Assembly: GCF_040892595.1 (NCBI RefSeq)
Contig: NZ_JBFRYB010000001.1
Location: 2,108,001-2,172,000, forward strand
Reading direction: 5' to 3'
Source of the DNA: Zhongshania sp. R06B22
GTDB taxonomy: Bacteria; Pseudomonadota; Gammaproteobacteria; Pseudomonadales; Spongiibacteraceae
DNA length: 64,000 bases
Shown: piece after piece, positions 1-9,171 of the stretch
How positions within the stretch are numbered: position 1 is the first letter of the stretch
Layout: each line of letters begins with the position of its first letter
Program-made: the position numbers and the translations under genes
The notes under the pieces: generated by a model
What the model was told of the DNA's origin: nothing
Databases searched by the model: none
Seen by the model: only the letters and a program-made list of their open reading frames with translations

Positions 1-844
1 GCAGCGCTATATAGGCCGCTTGACTAATCATTTTGGCGGCGGCCTTACGATTTTCTTTTTTGTCCAGCCAGATACAGGCGTTGATTAATGCCCTTAAAAT
101 GGCCTGGTGTGTTGCGGGGTTTTCATTTGCCCAAGTTTCGCTGACGGCGAACACTTTCTCTGGACTGTTATTCCAGAGTTGGTACTTGGTGGCGACCACA
201 TGCCCTAGTTTTTGTTGCACGGCTAAGGTGTTCCAGGGTTCGCCCACACAAAAGCCATGAATATCGCCGTCGGTCATGGCGCTGACCATTTTCGGTGGTG
301 GGATGACAACGATTTCGACGTCGCGGTCTGGATCAATACCTGCACTGGCTAGCCAGTACCTCAGTTCATAGCTCTGGGTTGAGCAGGGGTAAACAACACC
401 AAAGCGCAGCCTTGGTCGCTTGCTGCGTTTGTGTTCTTCGATAACGCATTGAAGCGCCTGCGCTGCAATAAGCGGACTAAACTCGCTGCGGGGGTCTACC
501 GCAAACAGGTGGTCATAGAGATCGTTATTAACGGTAATTGCATTGCCGTTAAGATCTAGCACCATCGCGCTGATCATATCGATTTTAGGACCGCCGACGC
601 CGAGTCGAGATGCGACTGGAATCGAGGCGAGCATTTGTGCGCCATCAAGAATACCTAGTCCAACCTTATCTCGTATGCCGGCCCAAGAGGCCTCTCTCGA
701 TAGCGTGACATTCAAGCCTTCATTAAGGAAATAGCCTTTTTCGTGGGCTACCACTAAGGGCGCGCAATCGGTAAGGGGGATAAAGCCTAGGGCTATATCG
801 GTTTTCTCTAGTTTTAAACGGTTTTTATTATTGGTAACGGCCAT
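1..844 (-). CDS. nasS: NasS-like nitrate/nitrite sensor (NrtA/CmpA family), 3' end outside the window
   Basis: The reading frame starts at the ATG at 844-842 and stays open for 281 codons to the window edge. An AGGAG ribosome binding site lies at 851-855. The product is a periplasmic-binding-protein fold of the NrtA/CmpA family: early motif LGFIPLTDCAPLVVA, then SWAGIRDK, an NGNAITV segment and GFCVGEPWN near residue 215. There is no signal peptide, lipobox or Tat motif. In this family that points to the cytoplasmic nitrate sensor NasS, which binds the ANTAR antiterminator NasT, rather than to an ABC-transporter binding protein. The next gene on this strand would then be nasT, but it lies outside the window. 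An NrtA-type protein that lost its export signal is the alternative. Confidence 0.72.
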   Translation of the reverse strand, partial: MAVTNNKNRLKLEKTDIALGFIPLTDCAPLVVAHEKGYFLNEGLNVTLSREASWAGIRDKVGLGILDGAQMLASIPVASRLGVGGPKIDMISAMVLDLNGNAITVNNDLYDHLFAVDPRSEFSPLIAAQALQCVIEEHKRSKRPRLRFGVVYPCSTQSYELRYWLASAGIDPDRDVEIVVIPPPKMVSAMTDGDIHGFCVGEPWNTLAVQQKLGHVVATKYQLWNNSPEKVFAVSETWANENPATHQAILRALINACIWLDKKENRKAAAKMISQAAYIAL

Positions 845-1076
845 CTTAAGCTCCTGTGGCTTTCAGTAGTCTATTTTGTGACCCCACTCGTCTCTTCGCG
901 CCGGGGGCTGCGCTTACTGCGGAGATCTTTACGTATTTTTGTTGGACTGTGGCTACGCGGTAATGGTCGTTATAGAGGTGGCCAGAAAAAGCCAAAGTTG
1001 TGACCGCTTTGGCGTGGTGAGCGATAAAGTTCGTCGTACAATTTGATTCAGCTTTAATGTTCATAAGTGCATTTTG

Positions 1077-1745
1077 TTAATTGAGGCGTGTTAAAGCCTC
1101 TACCACCTCAATGGGTTCGTCCATGAGCAACAGCTTTTGCTCCTTTGCCAAAATTGGCTTCTCTGCTACATCTTCTGTGTGTTTCTACTGGCGTTTACGG
1201 CGAGTGTCTATGCTATTTTAGGTTTAAATTGTACTCCAGCTTCTTGGGTATTTAGGCCCTACATTTTCGTTTATAAGCACCTCATTTGATCGGCCAAGTC
1301 GATCTTTTTCTTGACCCCTAATCGCCGTGTTAAGTAATGGTTTCCGTTTACCGAAGCATAATATAGGCCAAGTTTTGTGGATCTATTAGCGCGGCGATTA
1401 CGGTGCCTTTGTTTGCCGTATAAAGGCTTGCGGCAATATGCGGTGAGTGTCGTTTCTATTAGCTAAGTTATTGATAAGCAATATAAACTTATCGGGGCCG
1501 ATAATAGACTTAACATCGAGTAGAGCCTTGAAAAGTTGGGGGTTCTGCGGGTATTTCGACGTGCTAAGCTCTAATAGCGGCTAGGTATGCCGCGAGCCCT
1601 TATTTTTCAGCGTAATAAGCAGGGTTTAGCGAGGGTTAAAATATGGCCGCTGCACTGCATTGCTACAGATTCCAGATTCAGCGCCTCATGTCGTTTCTCT
1701 AGGCTCGCATTAATCTGGTGCGTTGGCGCTGTCAATCGGGTGCTT
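1077..1745 (-). pseudogene. Decayed gene of unknown family with several frameshifts
   Basis: Between lpxH and the NasS-like gene no intact frame exists, but the minus strand shows protein-like segments that pass from frame to frame. Examples are NASLEKRHEALNLESVAMQ (about 1705-1650), LFKALLDVKSIIGPDKFILL (about 1540-1475), ANKGTVIAALIDPQNLAY (about 1420-1365), NHYLTRRLGVKKKIDLADQ (about 1350-1280), and a last piece with KLLLMDEPIEVVEALTRLN ending at a TAA at 1079-1077. I could not assign the family. LLLMDEP resembles an ABC ATPase Walker B motif but is too little evidence. The number and position of the frameshifts are my reading by eye. Confidence 0.4.
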
Positions 1746-1758
1746 AACGGGGCGATTC

Positions 1759-2481
1759 TTAAAGCGGGCTAGATTTCAATGATAGATCATTGTTCTCATC
1801 GCTTAGATACCAAACTGCATGGTCCCAGTCCCCAAGCACAATACGTTCTGCCGATTGGTCGTTAATGGTGAGCTGGTGCCGGTACGGCCTGTGAGTGTGA
1901 CCATGGATGAGCCGAGTGCAGGCGTGTTCTTTCAGCGCGGCGATAACGGCAGTAGTATTAACGTCCATAATGTCTTCGGCTTTATTGCTGTTTGCCTCGC
2001 CGCTTACCATACGCAGGTGTTTGGCGATTGCGCGACGCTCTTCTAGCGGCTTGCCAAGGGCGTCTTTTTGCCAGGCTGGATCGCGCGCCATCTTTCTGAA
2101 TTGCATATATTCTTGGTCGTCAGTGCATAGACTGTCGCCGTGCATTAACAGGGTTTGTTCACCGCTTAGTGAAATAACCGTCGGGTCTGCAAGGGGTTTG
2201 GCGCCGACTTCTGCGCAAAATGCGTCGCCAACTAGAAAATCTCGGTTGCCGTGCATGAAGTAGAGTAAAACGCCGTGCCCAGTCAGAGCCTTGAGCTCGG
2301 ATTTTACTGAGGTGATAAAGTCCGAGCTGTCGTCATCGCCGACCCAGCTTTCAAAGAAATCACCCAGAATATAAAGTGCTTTGGCTTGCATGGCTTTGTT
2401 TTGAAGGAAATCGAAAAACGCCCGGGTGATATCCGGGCGCGTTTCATCCAGATGTAAGTCTGAGATAAAGAGAGTGGTCAT
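1759..2481 (-). CDS. lpxH: UDP-2,3-diacylglucosamine diphosphatase LpxH
   Basis: Hydrolyses UDP-2,3-diacylglucosamine to lipid X in lipid A synthesis, at the inner face of the cytoplasmic membrane. The 240-residue protein has the calcineurin-like metallophosphatase motifs at the usual positions: D8 and H10 (DLH), D41 (GDFFE), N79-R80 (GNRD), H114 (HGD), and H195 and H197 (GHTH). The length matches the family (about 240). It lies 7 bp downstream of ppiB on the same strand, the usual ppiB-lpxH pair of gammaproteobacteria, so the two are probably co-transcribed. All metal ligands are present. Confidence 0.96.
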   Translation of the reverse strand: MTTLFISDLHLDETRPDITRAFFDFLQNKAMQAKALYILGDFFESWVGDDDSSDFITSVKSELKALTGHGVLLYFMHGNRDFLVGDAFCAEVGAKPLADPTVISLSGEQTLLMHGDSLCTDDQEYMQFRKMARDPAWQKDALGKPLEERRAIAKHLRMVSGEANSNKAEDIMDVNTTAVIAALKEHACTRLIHGHTHRPYRHQLTINDQSAERIVLGDWDHAVWYLSDENNDLSLKSSPL

Positions 2482-2488
2482 GCTGATA

Positions 2489-2983
2489 TCAGTCTACCCA
2501 CACGGCTTTTTCGACGATCACATCTTCGGCCGGTACGTCTTGGTGACCACCTGCGCTGGTGGTTTTAACCGCTTTTATCGCGTTGACAACATCGAGACCA
2601 TCTACGACTTTTGCGAAAACCGCGTAACCCCAGCCTTGCATGGTTTTGCTGCTGTGGTTCAAGAAGTCATTGTTCTTTATGTTGATAAAGAATTGCGCGC
2701 TGGCTGAATGCGGATCGCTGGTGCGGGCCATAGCCAATGTGCCAATGTCATTTTTAAGGCCATTGTCGGCTTCGTTTTCAATCTGGTCGCGGGTCGCTTT
2801 TTGCTTCATGCCCGGCTCAAAACCACCGCCTTGGATCATGAAGCCGTCGATGACACGGTGGAAAATAGTGCCGTCATAGTAACCGTCAACCACATATTGC
2901 TTGAAGTTTTCGCAGGTCTTTGGAGCGTTTTCGAAGTCCAACTCTATTTTAATGTCGCCGAAATTTGTAGTGAAGATAATCAT
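2489..2983 (-). CDS. ppiB: Cytoplasmic peptidyl-prolyl cis-trans isomerase B (cyclophilin)
   Basis: Catalyses proline cis-trans isomerisation during protein folding. The 164-residue protein is a single cyclophilin domain without signal peptide. The motifs [16 protein letters not shown] (catalytic Arg in FHR) and [14 protein letters not shown] are clear, and the size equals E. coli PpiB. It is the first gene of a ppiB-lpxH operon and is transcribed divergently from glnS, with 164 bp between the two starts. A second, exported cyclophilin is encoded at 9965-10540. Confidence 0.95.
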   Translation of the reverse strand: MIIFTTNFGDIKIELDFENAPKTCENFKQYVVDGYYDGTIFHRVIDGFMIQGGGFEPGMKQKATRDQIENEADNGLKNDIGTLAMARTSDPHSASAQFFINIKNNDFLNHSSKTMQGWGYAVFAKVVDGLDVVNAIKAVKTTSAGGHQDVPAEDVIVEKAVWVD

Positions 2984-3147
2984 TTACGCTGATCTCGCTT
3001 ATAACCGGAAATTAAAGCCGCTATAATAAGGCTTTTGGCCGCGAGGCGAAACCGGCGTTAAGCGACTAACGAATATCCGGTCCAAAATACGCGGCTGCGA
3101 CTATCGATATCAAATAGTCGACCTTTTGATTATCTGGAACCCCATCA

Positions 3148-4824
3148 ATGACTGACAATGCAGTATCTGGCAATAATTTTCTTCGCAGTATCGTCAAAGA
3201 AGACATCGCTTCTGGTCGTCTGAGTGGTGAGCTTGTCACCCGCTTTCCGCCAGAACCTAATGGTTTTTTACACATCGGTCACGCTAAATCGATCTGTTTA
3301 AATTTTGGGCTTGCCCAACAATTTGGTGGTCGCTGCCATTTGCGTTTTGATGACACCAACCCTGCTAAGGAAGAGCAGGCGTATATTGATGCGATTCAAG
3401 AAGATATTCGCTGGCTGGGGTTTGAGTGGTCTGGGCCAATTCGATACGCCTCTGATTATTTTGACACTTTATATGAATACGCTTTGCATTTAATTCGTGG
3501 AGGCAATGCCTATGTCTGTGATCTTAGTGCAGATGAGGCGCGGGAGTACCGCGGCAGCTTGACCGAGCCAGGTAAAAATAGCCCTCACCGAGATCGTAGC
3601 GTGGAAGAAAATGTGTCCTTATTTGAGGGTATGCGCAACGGTGATTTTGATGAGGGCAGCAAGGTGTTGCGCGCGAAAATTGATATGGCCGCGCCGAATA
3701 TCAATCTCCGTGATCCAATAATCTATCGTATTCGCAAAGTTACCCACCATCAGACTGCCGATAAATGGTGTATTTATCCCACCTATGACTTTACTCACGG
3801 CCAATCTGACGCCCTTGAGGGTATTACCCATTCAATATGTACGCTTGAGTTTGAGGATCATCGTCCGCTGTACGAATGGTTTATTGCTAACTTGCCGGTG
3901 CCCGCGCAGCCCAAGCAATATGAATTTGCCCGCTTAAATGTAAATTACACCGTCACCAGCAAGCGTAAGTTGAAAATGCTGGTAGATGAAAAAATTGTTG
4001 ACGGTTGGGACGACCCGCGCATGCCGACGATTGCTGGCATGCGTCGTCGTGGTTTTACTCCGTCTTCACTGCGTCACTTTTGCGAAATGGTGGGGGTTGC
4101 GCGTAGCGAGGGTGTGGTTGATGTCGCGATGCTCGAGCATGCTATTCGCGATGATCTTGATAAAAATGCGCCGCGCGCAATGTGCGTGACCGACCCCTTA
4201 AAAGTGGTTATTAGAAACTACCCTGAAGACAAAGTGGAATGGCTGAGCGCGCCAGGTCACCCAAATCGCGATGATCTTGGCGAGCGCAGTTTACCGTTTA
4301 GTCGCGAAGTGTATATTGAGCGCGAGGATTTTCGTGAAGAGGCCAATAAGAAATTTAAGCGCCTAGTTTTGGGCAAGAAAGTGCGTTTGCGTAGTGCTTA
4401 CGTGCTGCTGGCAGAGTCGGTGGTAAAGGACGAAGCTGGAAACATTATTGAAGTCCATTGCAGCTATGATGAGGCGAGCCATGGGGCAGACCCGGCCGAT
4501 GGGGTAAAGCCCAAAGGCGTTATTCACTGGGTATCCGCCAGCCACGGCAAGCAGGCGACAGTGCGAGTATACGACCGGCTATTTGCCCATGAAGCGCCAG
4601 ACCGCGGTGGCGAAGAATTTCTCGACCATGTCAATCCGGCGTCGTTGAGCGTGCTGGAAAATTGCTGGATCGAGCCAGGGCTTGCCGATGTGGCGCCCGA
4701 GGCTAGGTTTCAATTTGAGCGCACCGGTTACTTTGTTGCCGACAGGGTTGAGCACACTAGCGCGGCGCCAGTGTTTAACCGCACCATAGCCTTGCGCGAC
4801 ACCTGGAGCGATGGCGGCCAGTAA
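3148..4824 (+). CDS. glnS: Glutaminyl-tRNA synthetase
   Basis: Charges tRNA-Gln with glutamine in the cytoplasm. The 558-residue class I synthetase shows the HIGH signature near residue 40 ([14 protein letters not shown]), the FDDTNP motif near 70, and the KMSKS-equivalent TSKRKL near residue 271. The C-terminal half is the anticodon-binding beta-barrel domain. Length is typical of bacterial GlnRS (about 550-560). The upstream region contains a TATAAT at 3022-3027 that could be a -10 element, but the -35 match is poor, so I do not call a promoter. A G+C-rich inverted repeat (4834-4839 with 4854-4859) follows the stop codon without a T-run. Confidence 0.97.
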   Translation: MTDNAVSGNNFLRSIVKEDIASGRLSGELVTRFPPEPNGFLHIGHAKSICLNFGLAQQFGGRCHLRFDDTNPAKEEQAYIDAIQEDIRWLGFEWSGPIRYASDYFDTLYEYALHLIRGGNAYVCDLSADEAREYRGSLTEPGKNSPHRDRSVEENVSLFEGMRNGDFDEGSKVLRAKIDMAAPNINLRDPIIYRIRKVTHHQTADKWCIYPTYDFTHGQSDALEGITHSICTLEFEDHRPLYEWFIANLPVPAQPKQYEFARLNVNYTVTSKRKLKMLVDEKIVDGWDDPRMPTIAGMRRRGFTPSSLRHFCEMVGVARSEGVVDVAMLEHAIRDDLDKNAPRAMCVTDPLKVVIRNYPEDKVEWLSAPGHPNRDDLGERSLPFSREVYIEREDFREEANKKFKRLVLGKKVRLRSAYVLLAESVVKDEAGNIIEVHCSYDEASHGADPADGVKPKGVIHWVSASHGKQATVRVYDRLFAHEAPDRGGEEFLDHVNPASLSVLENCWIEPGLADVAPEARFQFERTGYFVADRVEHTSAAPVFNRTIALRDTWSDGGQ

Positions 4825-5040
4825 ATCATGGTCGGGGGCAGGTCTATGCGGCGGCCCCCAAACTGCTTGCCGATTTATGGTGTAAGTAATAGTTTTAAAG
4901 ACGTTTATTGCCTGGCCGCTTAAGCCCCTCTATAAACGTTTTTTCTGAACTGCTGGTTTTAAGCTGCTGGTTTTAACTACAGGTCTAGGCTCCAAGGTTT
5001 GAGCTAGTACATTCTCACTAATAATTTTTAAGCGATTTTT

Positions 5041-6444
5041 ATGACGATTCAAATTTATAACACCCTCAGCCGTAGCAAGCAGCCATTGATTCCGCTGCAA
5101 GATGGCAAGATTAATATGTATGTCTGCGGCATGACGGTGTATGACTTTTGCCATCTCGGCCATGCGCGGGTGTTGGTGGCCTTTGACGTCATTACGCGTT
5201 ACTTGCGAGCCAAGGACTTCGACGTTAACTATGTGCGCAATATCACTGATATTGACGACAAAATATTGCGCCGCGCCGATGAAAATAACGAGTCGTTTGA
5301 GGCATTAACCGAGCGCTTTATTCAGGCGATGCACGAAGATGCGGCGCGCCTAGATATCATGCCGCCGGATCAGGAGCCGAGGGCGACTGCGCATATCGAA
5401 GATATCCTTGCCATGATTGTACGCCTGATCGAAAAGGGCTTTGCCTACGTTGCCGTCAATGGCGACGTTTATTATCGGGTCACATCGTTTGCAAATTATG
5501 GGAAGTTGTCGGGTAAAAAACCGGATGAATTGCTTTCTGGTGCGCGTATTGCTGTCGACGAGGCTAAGGATGACCCACGAGATTTTGCGCTCTGGAAAGC
5601 GGTTAAAGACGATAGTGTGAGCTGGCCTTCACCCTGGGGCAAGGGTCGACCCGGCTGGCATATTGAATGCTCGGCAATGTCTACCTGCTGCTTAGGTGAC
5701 ACCTTTGATATTCACGGTGGTGGGCCAGATTTGGTGTTTCCGCACCATGAGAATGAAATTGCTCAATCCGAGGCAGCAACAGGTAAAACCTATGCTCAAA
5801 CATGGATGCACGCGGGTGCGGTTCGTGTTGATAATGAGAAGATGTCTAAGTCTTTGGGCAATTTTTTCACCATTCGTGAAATCCTCGATCGCTACCACCC
5901 AGAGGTGGTTCGCTATTTTTTGATTTCTAGCCATTATCGCAGCGCGATAAATTATTCAGAAGACAATTTGATTATTGCCAAGCAGAACTTGGAGCGTTTC
6001 TATCATGCGCTTAAAGGACTTGAAGTGGCGGCCGCAATTCCTTATGCGGCCTTAGATAAAAACGATAACTATGTTCAGCGGTTTGATGCTGCCATGGCTG
6101 ATGATTTTAATGCGCCGGTTGCATTGGCCGTGCTCTACGATCTGGTCCGGGATTTAAATAACGCTAAAGAGGCGGCGAATCATGATCGCGCTTCCTACCT
6201 TGCGCTTACACTAAAATCGCTGGCCGGCATACTTGGTATTTTACAGCTTTCGGCAGACGCATTTTTACAGTCGGGCAGTGGTGACCAGATGGCCGCAGAA
6301 GACATCGAGGCCATGATGGCAGAGCGAGTGCAGGCTAAAAAAGACCGCCAATTTGGACGCGCTGATGAGATTCGCAATGCGCTTAAGGCTCAGGGCGTGA
6401 TTTTGGAAGACAGTCGCGAGGGTACAACTTGGCGGCGAGAATAG
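5041..6444 (+). CDS. cysS: Cysteinyl-tRNA synthetase
   Basis: Charges tRNA-Cys in the cytoplasm. The 467-residue class I enzyme has the N-terminal Cys/HIGH region (MYVCGMTVYDFCHLGHAR), the zinc ligands continuing at WHIECSAM and HHENE, and KMSKSLGNFF near residue 267. The C-terminal anticodon domain follows. Length is close to E. coli CysS (461). It follows glnS on the same strand after 216 bp, an arrangement common in gammaproteobacteria, and is convergent with the VanZ-like gene. Confidence 0.97.
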   Translation: MTIQIYNTLSRSKQPLIPLQDGKINMYVCGMTVYDFCHLGHARVLVAFDVITRYLRAKDFDVNYVRNITDIDDKILRRADENNESFEALTERFIQAMHEDAARLDIMPPDQEPRATAHIEDILAMIVRLIEKGFAYVAVNGDVYYRVTSFANYGKLSGKKPDELLSGARIAVDEAKDDPRDFALWKAVKDDSVSWPSPWGKGRPGWHIECSAMSTCCLGDTFDIHGGGPDLVFPHHENEIAQSEAATGKTYAQTWMHAGAVRVDNEKMSKSLGNFFTIREILDRYHPEVVRYFLISSHYRSAINYSEDNLIIAKQNLERFYHALKGLEVAAAIPYAALDKNDNYVQRFDAAMADDFNAPVALAVLYDLVRDLNNAKEAANHDRASYLALTLKSLAGILGILQLSADAFLQSGSGDQMAAEDIEAMMAERVQAKKDRQFGRADEIRNALKAQGVILEDSREGTTWRRE

Positions 6445-6480
6445 GCTCGTAGCGAGACTTTCGATTACGGTAAACGCTTG

Positions 6481-6855
6481 CTAAGGCTTGGCGCGGTTGT
6501 GGCCAAGCCGGTAGAGCGTTAACAACAACCAGCCAAACAAATAGCCGCTAACGACTCCTAGGCTATTGGCAATAGCATCCTTAGCGGATGTGTCCCTTCC
6601 CGGCGAGAAGTACTGGGCTAGCTCAATAAGCACGCTAAAACCAATAACGCCCGCCGCTAGCTTCAGTCTTGTGGCATGGGTTTTCGCCGTCGGAAAAACC
6701 AGCAGCATAAATAGACCGTAGGCAACATAATGCTGGGCTTTGTCCCAGATATTAAGCGCGATAGCTTCCTCTGCCGGAAGTAGAGATAGTGTCGCTATGC
6801 AGAGTATGTAAAAGCCTGTAAGAATGCGATGCAGTGATCTGAAGGGCGGTCTCAC
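6481..6855 (-). CDS. VanZ-like family membrane protein
   Basis: Small integral membrane protein of 124 residues with about four predicted membrane segments (roughly residues 10-26, 46-60, 69-88 and 98-116). It carries VanZ-family features: DKAQHYVAYGLF after the first segment, and ELAQYF...R..S..DAIANSLG later. The family is named after the teicoplanin-resistance accessory VanZ, but most members have no known role. The start overlaps the end of the DUF374 acyltransferase gene by 4 bp (ATGA), so translation is probably coupled and a role in the cell envelope is plausible. A resistance role should not be assumed. Confidence 0.82.
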   Translation of the reverse strand: MRPPFRSLHRILTGFYILCIATLSLLPAEEAIALNIWDKAQHYVAYGLFMLLVFPTAKTHATRLKLAAGVIGFSVLIELAQYFSPGRDTSAKDAIANSLGVVSGYLFGWLLLTLYRLGHNRAKP

Positions 6856-7502
6856 GGTGCTTGATAGTCGTCTATTTGTAAGTTGCTGAGTTGGGTTTGT
6901 GCCGCCAGCAGGGCGACTTCGATATCCGGTTCGTCAGCATAATCTTCCATGGCAAAGCGTTCATAGGTAAAACTTACATTGGCAAAGGGCTTGGGGAATT
7001 TAGATTTATCCCAGGAGTTCTCAATTCGCCAGCCGTCATAACTTGCCCGAATTAAATACAGTGGCAGTTTGGTTTTTTTGGCGAGGATCATCGCTCCCTG
7101 TTTCATTTCGTGTCTTGGGCCTCTAGACCCGTCCACCGCAAAGGCGATGGTTTTGCCTTTGCGTGCCGCTCTTAAGAGTTGGAAGAACGCATCTTTGCCG
7201 CCGCGACTAGGTGAGCCGAGGGCAACCTCGTAATCATAGCGCTCCATAACCTTGGCAATGGCGTAGCCAAAATGGTTTTGCGAGGCAATGGCGGTGATGC
7301 CTTGGTTTCGGAAATAGTGAATTATGGGCATGAGCTCGTCGTGATAAACCGCCATTACGCATGGCTGCTCTATATCGAGGTGGTTTTTAAAGCGCAGGGT
7401 GTTCATTATCCAAAAGTACAGCTGAATAACTTCGCTCAATAATACCCGCGCAAACTTTTGCGCGGGGCCAATTTTTTTCGGTGGCTTATTAACCCTTACC
7501 AT
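6852..7502 (-). CDS. DUF374 / lysophospholipid acyltransferase-like protein
   Basis: 216 residues of the DUF374 family, a branch related to the LpxL/PlsC acyltransferases. Visible features are an N-terminal hydrophobic stretch (about residues 20-36), MAVYHDELMP in place of the usual WHxxxLP motif, SRGGKDAFFQL and DGSRGPRHEMK. The DGxRGPR motif is the hallmark of DUF374. The likely substrate is a lysolipid or lipid A-type precursor, but this is inferred from the family. The Tyr-His-Asp form of the catalytic-like box differs from the WHG form I expect. It is the middle gene of folD-DUF374-vanZ, 14 bp after folD. Confidence 0.78.
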   Translation of the reverse strand: MVRVNKPPKKIGPAQKFARVLLSEVIQLYFWIMNTLRFKNHLDIEQPCVMAVYHDELMPIIHYFRNQGITAIASQNHFGYAIAKVMERYDYEVALGSPSRGGKDAFFQLLRAARKGKTIAFAVDGSRGPRHEMKQGAMILAKKTKLPLYLIRASYDGWRIENSWDKSKFPKPFANVSFTYERFAMEDYADEPDIEVALLAAQTQLSNLQIDDYQAP

Positions 7503-7516
7503 ATTACTTGTCCGTG

Positions 7517-8362
7517 TTAGGCGATGGCTTTTTCGCCAGAATCCACGCTTTGGAAGATAAGAGTATTAATCGTCATTGGGCCTACACCGCCGGGTACGGG
7601 TGTGTAGGCGCTAACGCGGTCTATGAGCGGGGCGAGTTCGATATCGCCAACACCGCCCGGATGGTAGCCAGCGTCAACCACTACAGCGCCATCTTTGATC
7701 CAGTCTGCCTTGATGAACTCGGGTTTACCGACTGCGCCTACTAAGATGTCTGCTTGTTTAATAAGTTCTGGCAGATTTGTGGTGCGTGAATGGCAGATAG
7801 TGACGGTCGCGTTGGCCTCAAGCAGCATCATGGCCATCGGTTTGCCAAGAATGGCGCTGCGGCCAACCACAACTGCGTGTTTGCCTTCTATGGCGATTTT
7901 ATAGTGTTCAAGGATGCGCATAATACCCTTGGGAGTGGCGCAGCCGTAGGCATCTTCTCCCATGGCCATACGGCCGAACCCAAGGCAGGTGACACCGTCT
8001 ACATCTTTGTGCAGAGCAATGGCGTCAAAGCAGGCGCGTTCATCCACTTGCTCTGGAACCGGGTGTTGCAGCAAAATACCGTGGACATTGGGATCGATAT
8101 TTAATTCGGCTATTTTCGCTAGCAATTGTTCTGTGGTGGTGGAGTCAGGCATCTCTACCGCCATTGAATCCATGCCTACGCGTCGACAGGCGTTGCCCTT
8201 CATTTTGACGTAGGTGGCAGAGGCGGGGTCGTCACCGACTAAGATGGTGGCTAAAATAGGCGTGCGGCCATTTGAGCGACTTTTTAAAGCCGTCACGCGG
8301 CTTGCCAGTTGTTCTTCCCAGCTTGCCGCCAGTGTTTTGCCGTCTAGAATCAAAGCCGTCAT
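7517..8362 (-). CDS. folD: Bifunctional methylene-THF dehydrogenase / methenyl-THF cyclohydrolase
   Basis: Interconverts 5,10-methylene-THF and 10-formyl-THF with NADP in one-carbon metabolism. The 281-residue protein has Tyr51 and Lys55 (YVKMK) matching the catalytic Tyr/Lys, Gln99 in LLQHPVP, Asp122 in DVDGV, the NADP loop [13 protein letters not shown] and the C-terminal [10 protein letters not shown]. The segment LLQHPVP with [13 protein letters not shown] is unlike the LQLPLP...DVDGFHP form of E. coli FolD and resembles a different FolD subgroup. It is the first gene of a three-gene operon and diverges from the tRNA operon promoter. Confidence 0.95.
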   Translation of the reverse strand: MTALILDGKTLAASWEEQLASRVTALKSRSNGRTPILATILVGDDPASATYVKMKGNACRRVGMDSMAVEMPDSTTTEQLLAKIAELNIDPNVHGILLQHPVPEQVDERACFDAIALHKDVDGVTCLGFGRMAMGEDAYGCATPKGIMRILEHYKIAIEGKHAVVVGRSAILGKPMAMMLLEANATVTICHSRTTNLPELIKQADILVGAVGKPEFIKADWIKDGAVVVDAGYHPGGVGDIELAPLIDRVSAYTPVPGGVGPMTINTLIFQSVDSGEKAIA

Positions 8363-8466
8363 GCAGGTAGTTCTCGCAAAAAAAGGTGATTTAAATTAGA
8401 GTGTTATTGTCTCATGGGCTTTAAGCACTGGCCAACAAATCAATCTAATAATTTTACGTAAAACCG

Positions 8467-8495
8467 TTGACGAGATAAAAAGGTCTGCGTATCAT
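8467..8495 (+). promoter_or_regulatory. Sigma-70 promoter of the tRNA operon
   Basis: TTGACG at 8467-8472, a 17-bp spacer, and TATCAT at 8490-8495, directly followed by a G+C-rich stretch (GCGCAGC). A G+C-rich discriminator is typical of stable-RNA promoters under stringent control; that regulation is inference. Transcription would start near 8502, about 30 bases before the first tRNA. Confidence 0.75.
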
Positions 8496-8533
8496 GCGCA
8501 GCTCCTGTAACGGGGCACACGGGAAACGAAATA

Positions 8534-8610
8534 CGGGGTATAGCGCAGTCTGGTAGCGCGCCTGCTTTGGGAGCAGGATGTCGGGAGTTCGAATCTCTCT
8601 ACCCCGACCA
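8534..8610 (+). tRNA. tRNA-Pro (anticodon TGG)
   Basis: 77 bases with a full cloverleaf: acceptor CGGGGTA pairs with TACCCCG, the anticodon loop TTTGGGA in a CCTGC/GCAGG stem gives anticodon TGG, the T loop is TTCGAAT, and CCA is encoded at 8608-8610. It is the first of three tRNA genes in one transcript. Confidence 0.96.
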
Positions 8611-8640
8611 TTTTTCGTAACCCAACGTTCGGACGGTTTT

Positions 8641-8717
<77 letters not shown>

Positions 8718-8742
8718 CTTACAGGACAGTTTTTACCCCAAT

Positions 8743-8819
8743 GGTGGCCGTAGCTCAGTTGGTAGAGTCCAGGATTGTGATTCCTGTTGTCGCGGGTTCA
8801 AGCCCCGTCGGCCACCCCA
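8743..8819 (+). tRNA. tRNA-His (anticodon GTG)
   Basis: 77 bases including the extra 5' G (G-1) that pairs with C73 and is the identity element for HisRS. Acceptor GTGGCCG pairs with CGGCCAC, the loop ATTGTGA holds anticodon GTG, and CCCA ends at 8819. Related clusters often continue with tRNA-Leu; none follows here, only a short T-rich stretch. Confidence 0.95.
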
Positions 8820-9171
8820 TATTTTTGCACCTTTCTAAAAGAGTGGCTTGTTCAGATTGTTTGTTCTGAAGTCTGGTCATCTCGCGTCTAACCTAACCGC
8901 TAGTAGTCTTGGCAACTTCGCTTCTAATCAACGGCGTCAGCCTTAATTGCTGTGTGTTTTAGCTCTGCAATTCCCTTAATTACACCAACCATTATCTAGT
9001 TTGCTAATTAAATTATATTCTTTGTGAATAATGCGCTGGTACCGGCTTATTGCTGGTACAGCTATGCTTGTCAGTGGTGAAGGGGTTGGCTGTCACTGCA
9101 GTCGGCATTACTTGCCTCGCGCCCAGAAGTTCCAGTTGCAAGTTGTGGTCTCAGTAGGGCGTGTTAAGCAA
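8820..9171. other. Gap without recognisable gene
   Basis: About 350 bases between tRNA-His and the 3' end of pdxJ. I see no open frame with coding character, no partial copy of the tRNA-His 3' end that would mark an integration site, and no integrase. A GCTGGTAC direct repeat occurs near 9035-9060. No clear terminator hairpin closes the tRNA operon apart from a T-run at 8823-8827. Confidence 0.5.

Noticed and set aside
846..1064. 72-codon open frame on the minus strand ending 1 base before the NasS-like start.
   Set aside because: It has no ribosome binding site and no family resemblance, and its sequence is not obviously coding. The spacing to the next start is suggestive but not enough.
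1077..1139. ABC transporter ATPase fragment (LLLMDEP, ALTR).
   Set aside because: The likeness is limited to a few residues; no Walker A or signature motif is found, so I only list an unassigned pseudogene.
4834..4859. Terminator after glnS (GGGGGC/GCCCCC).
   Set aside because: Six-base arms with a 14-base loop and no T-run; not convincing.
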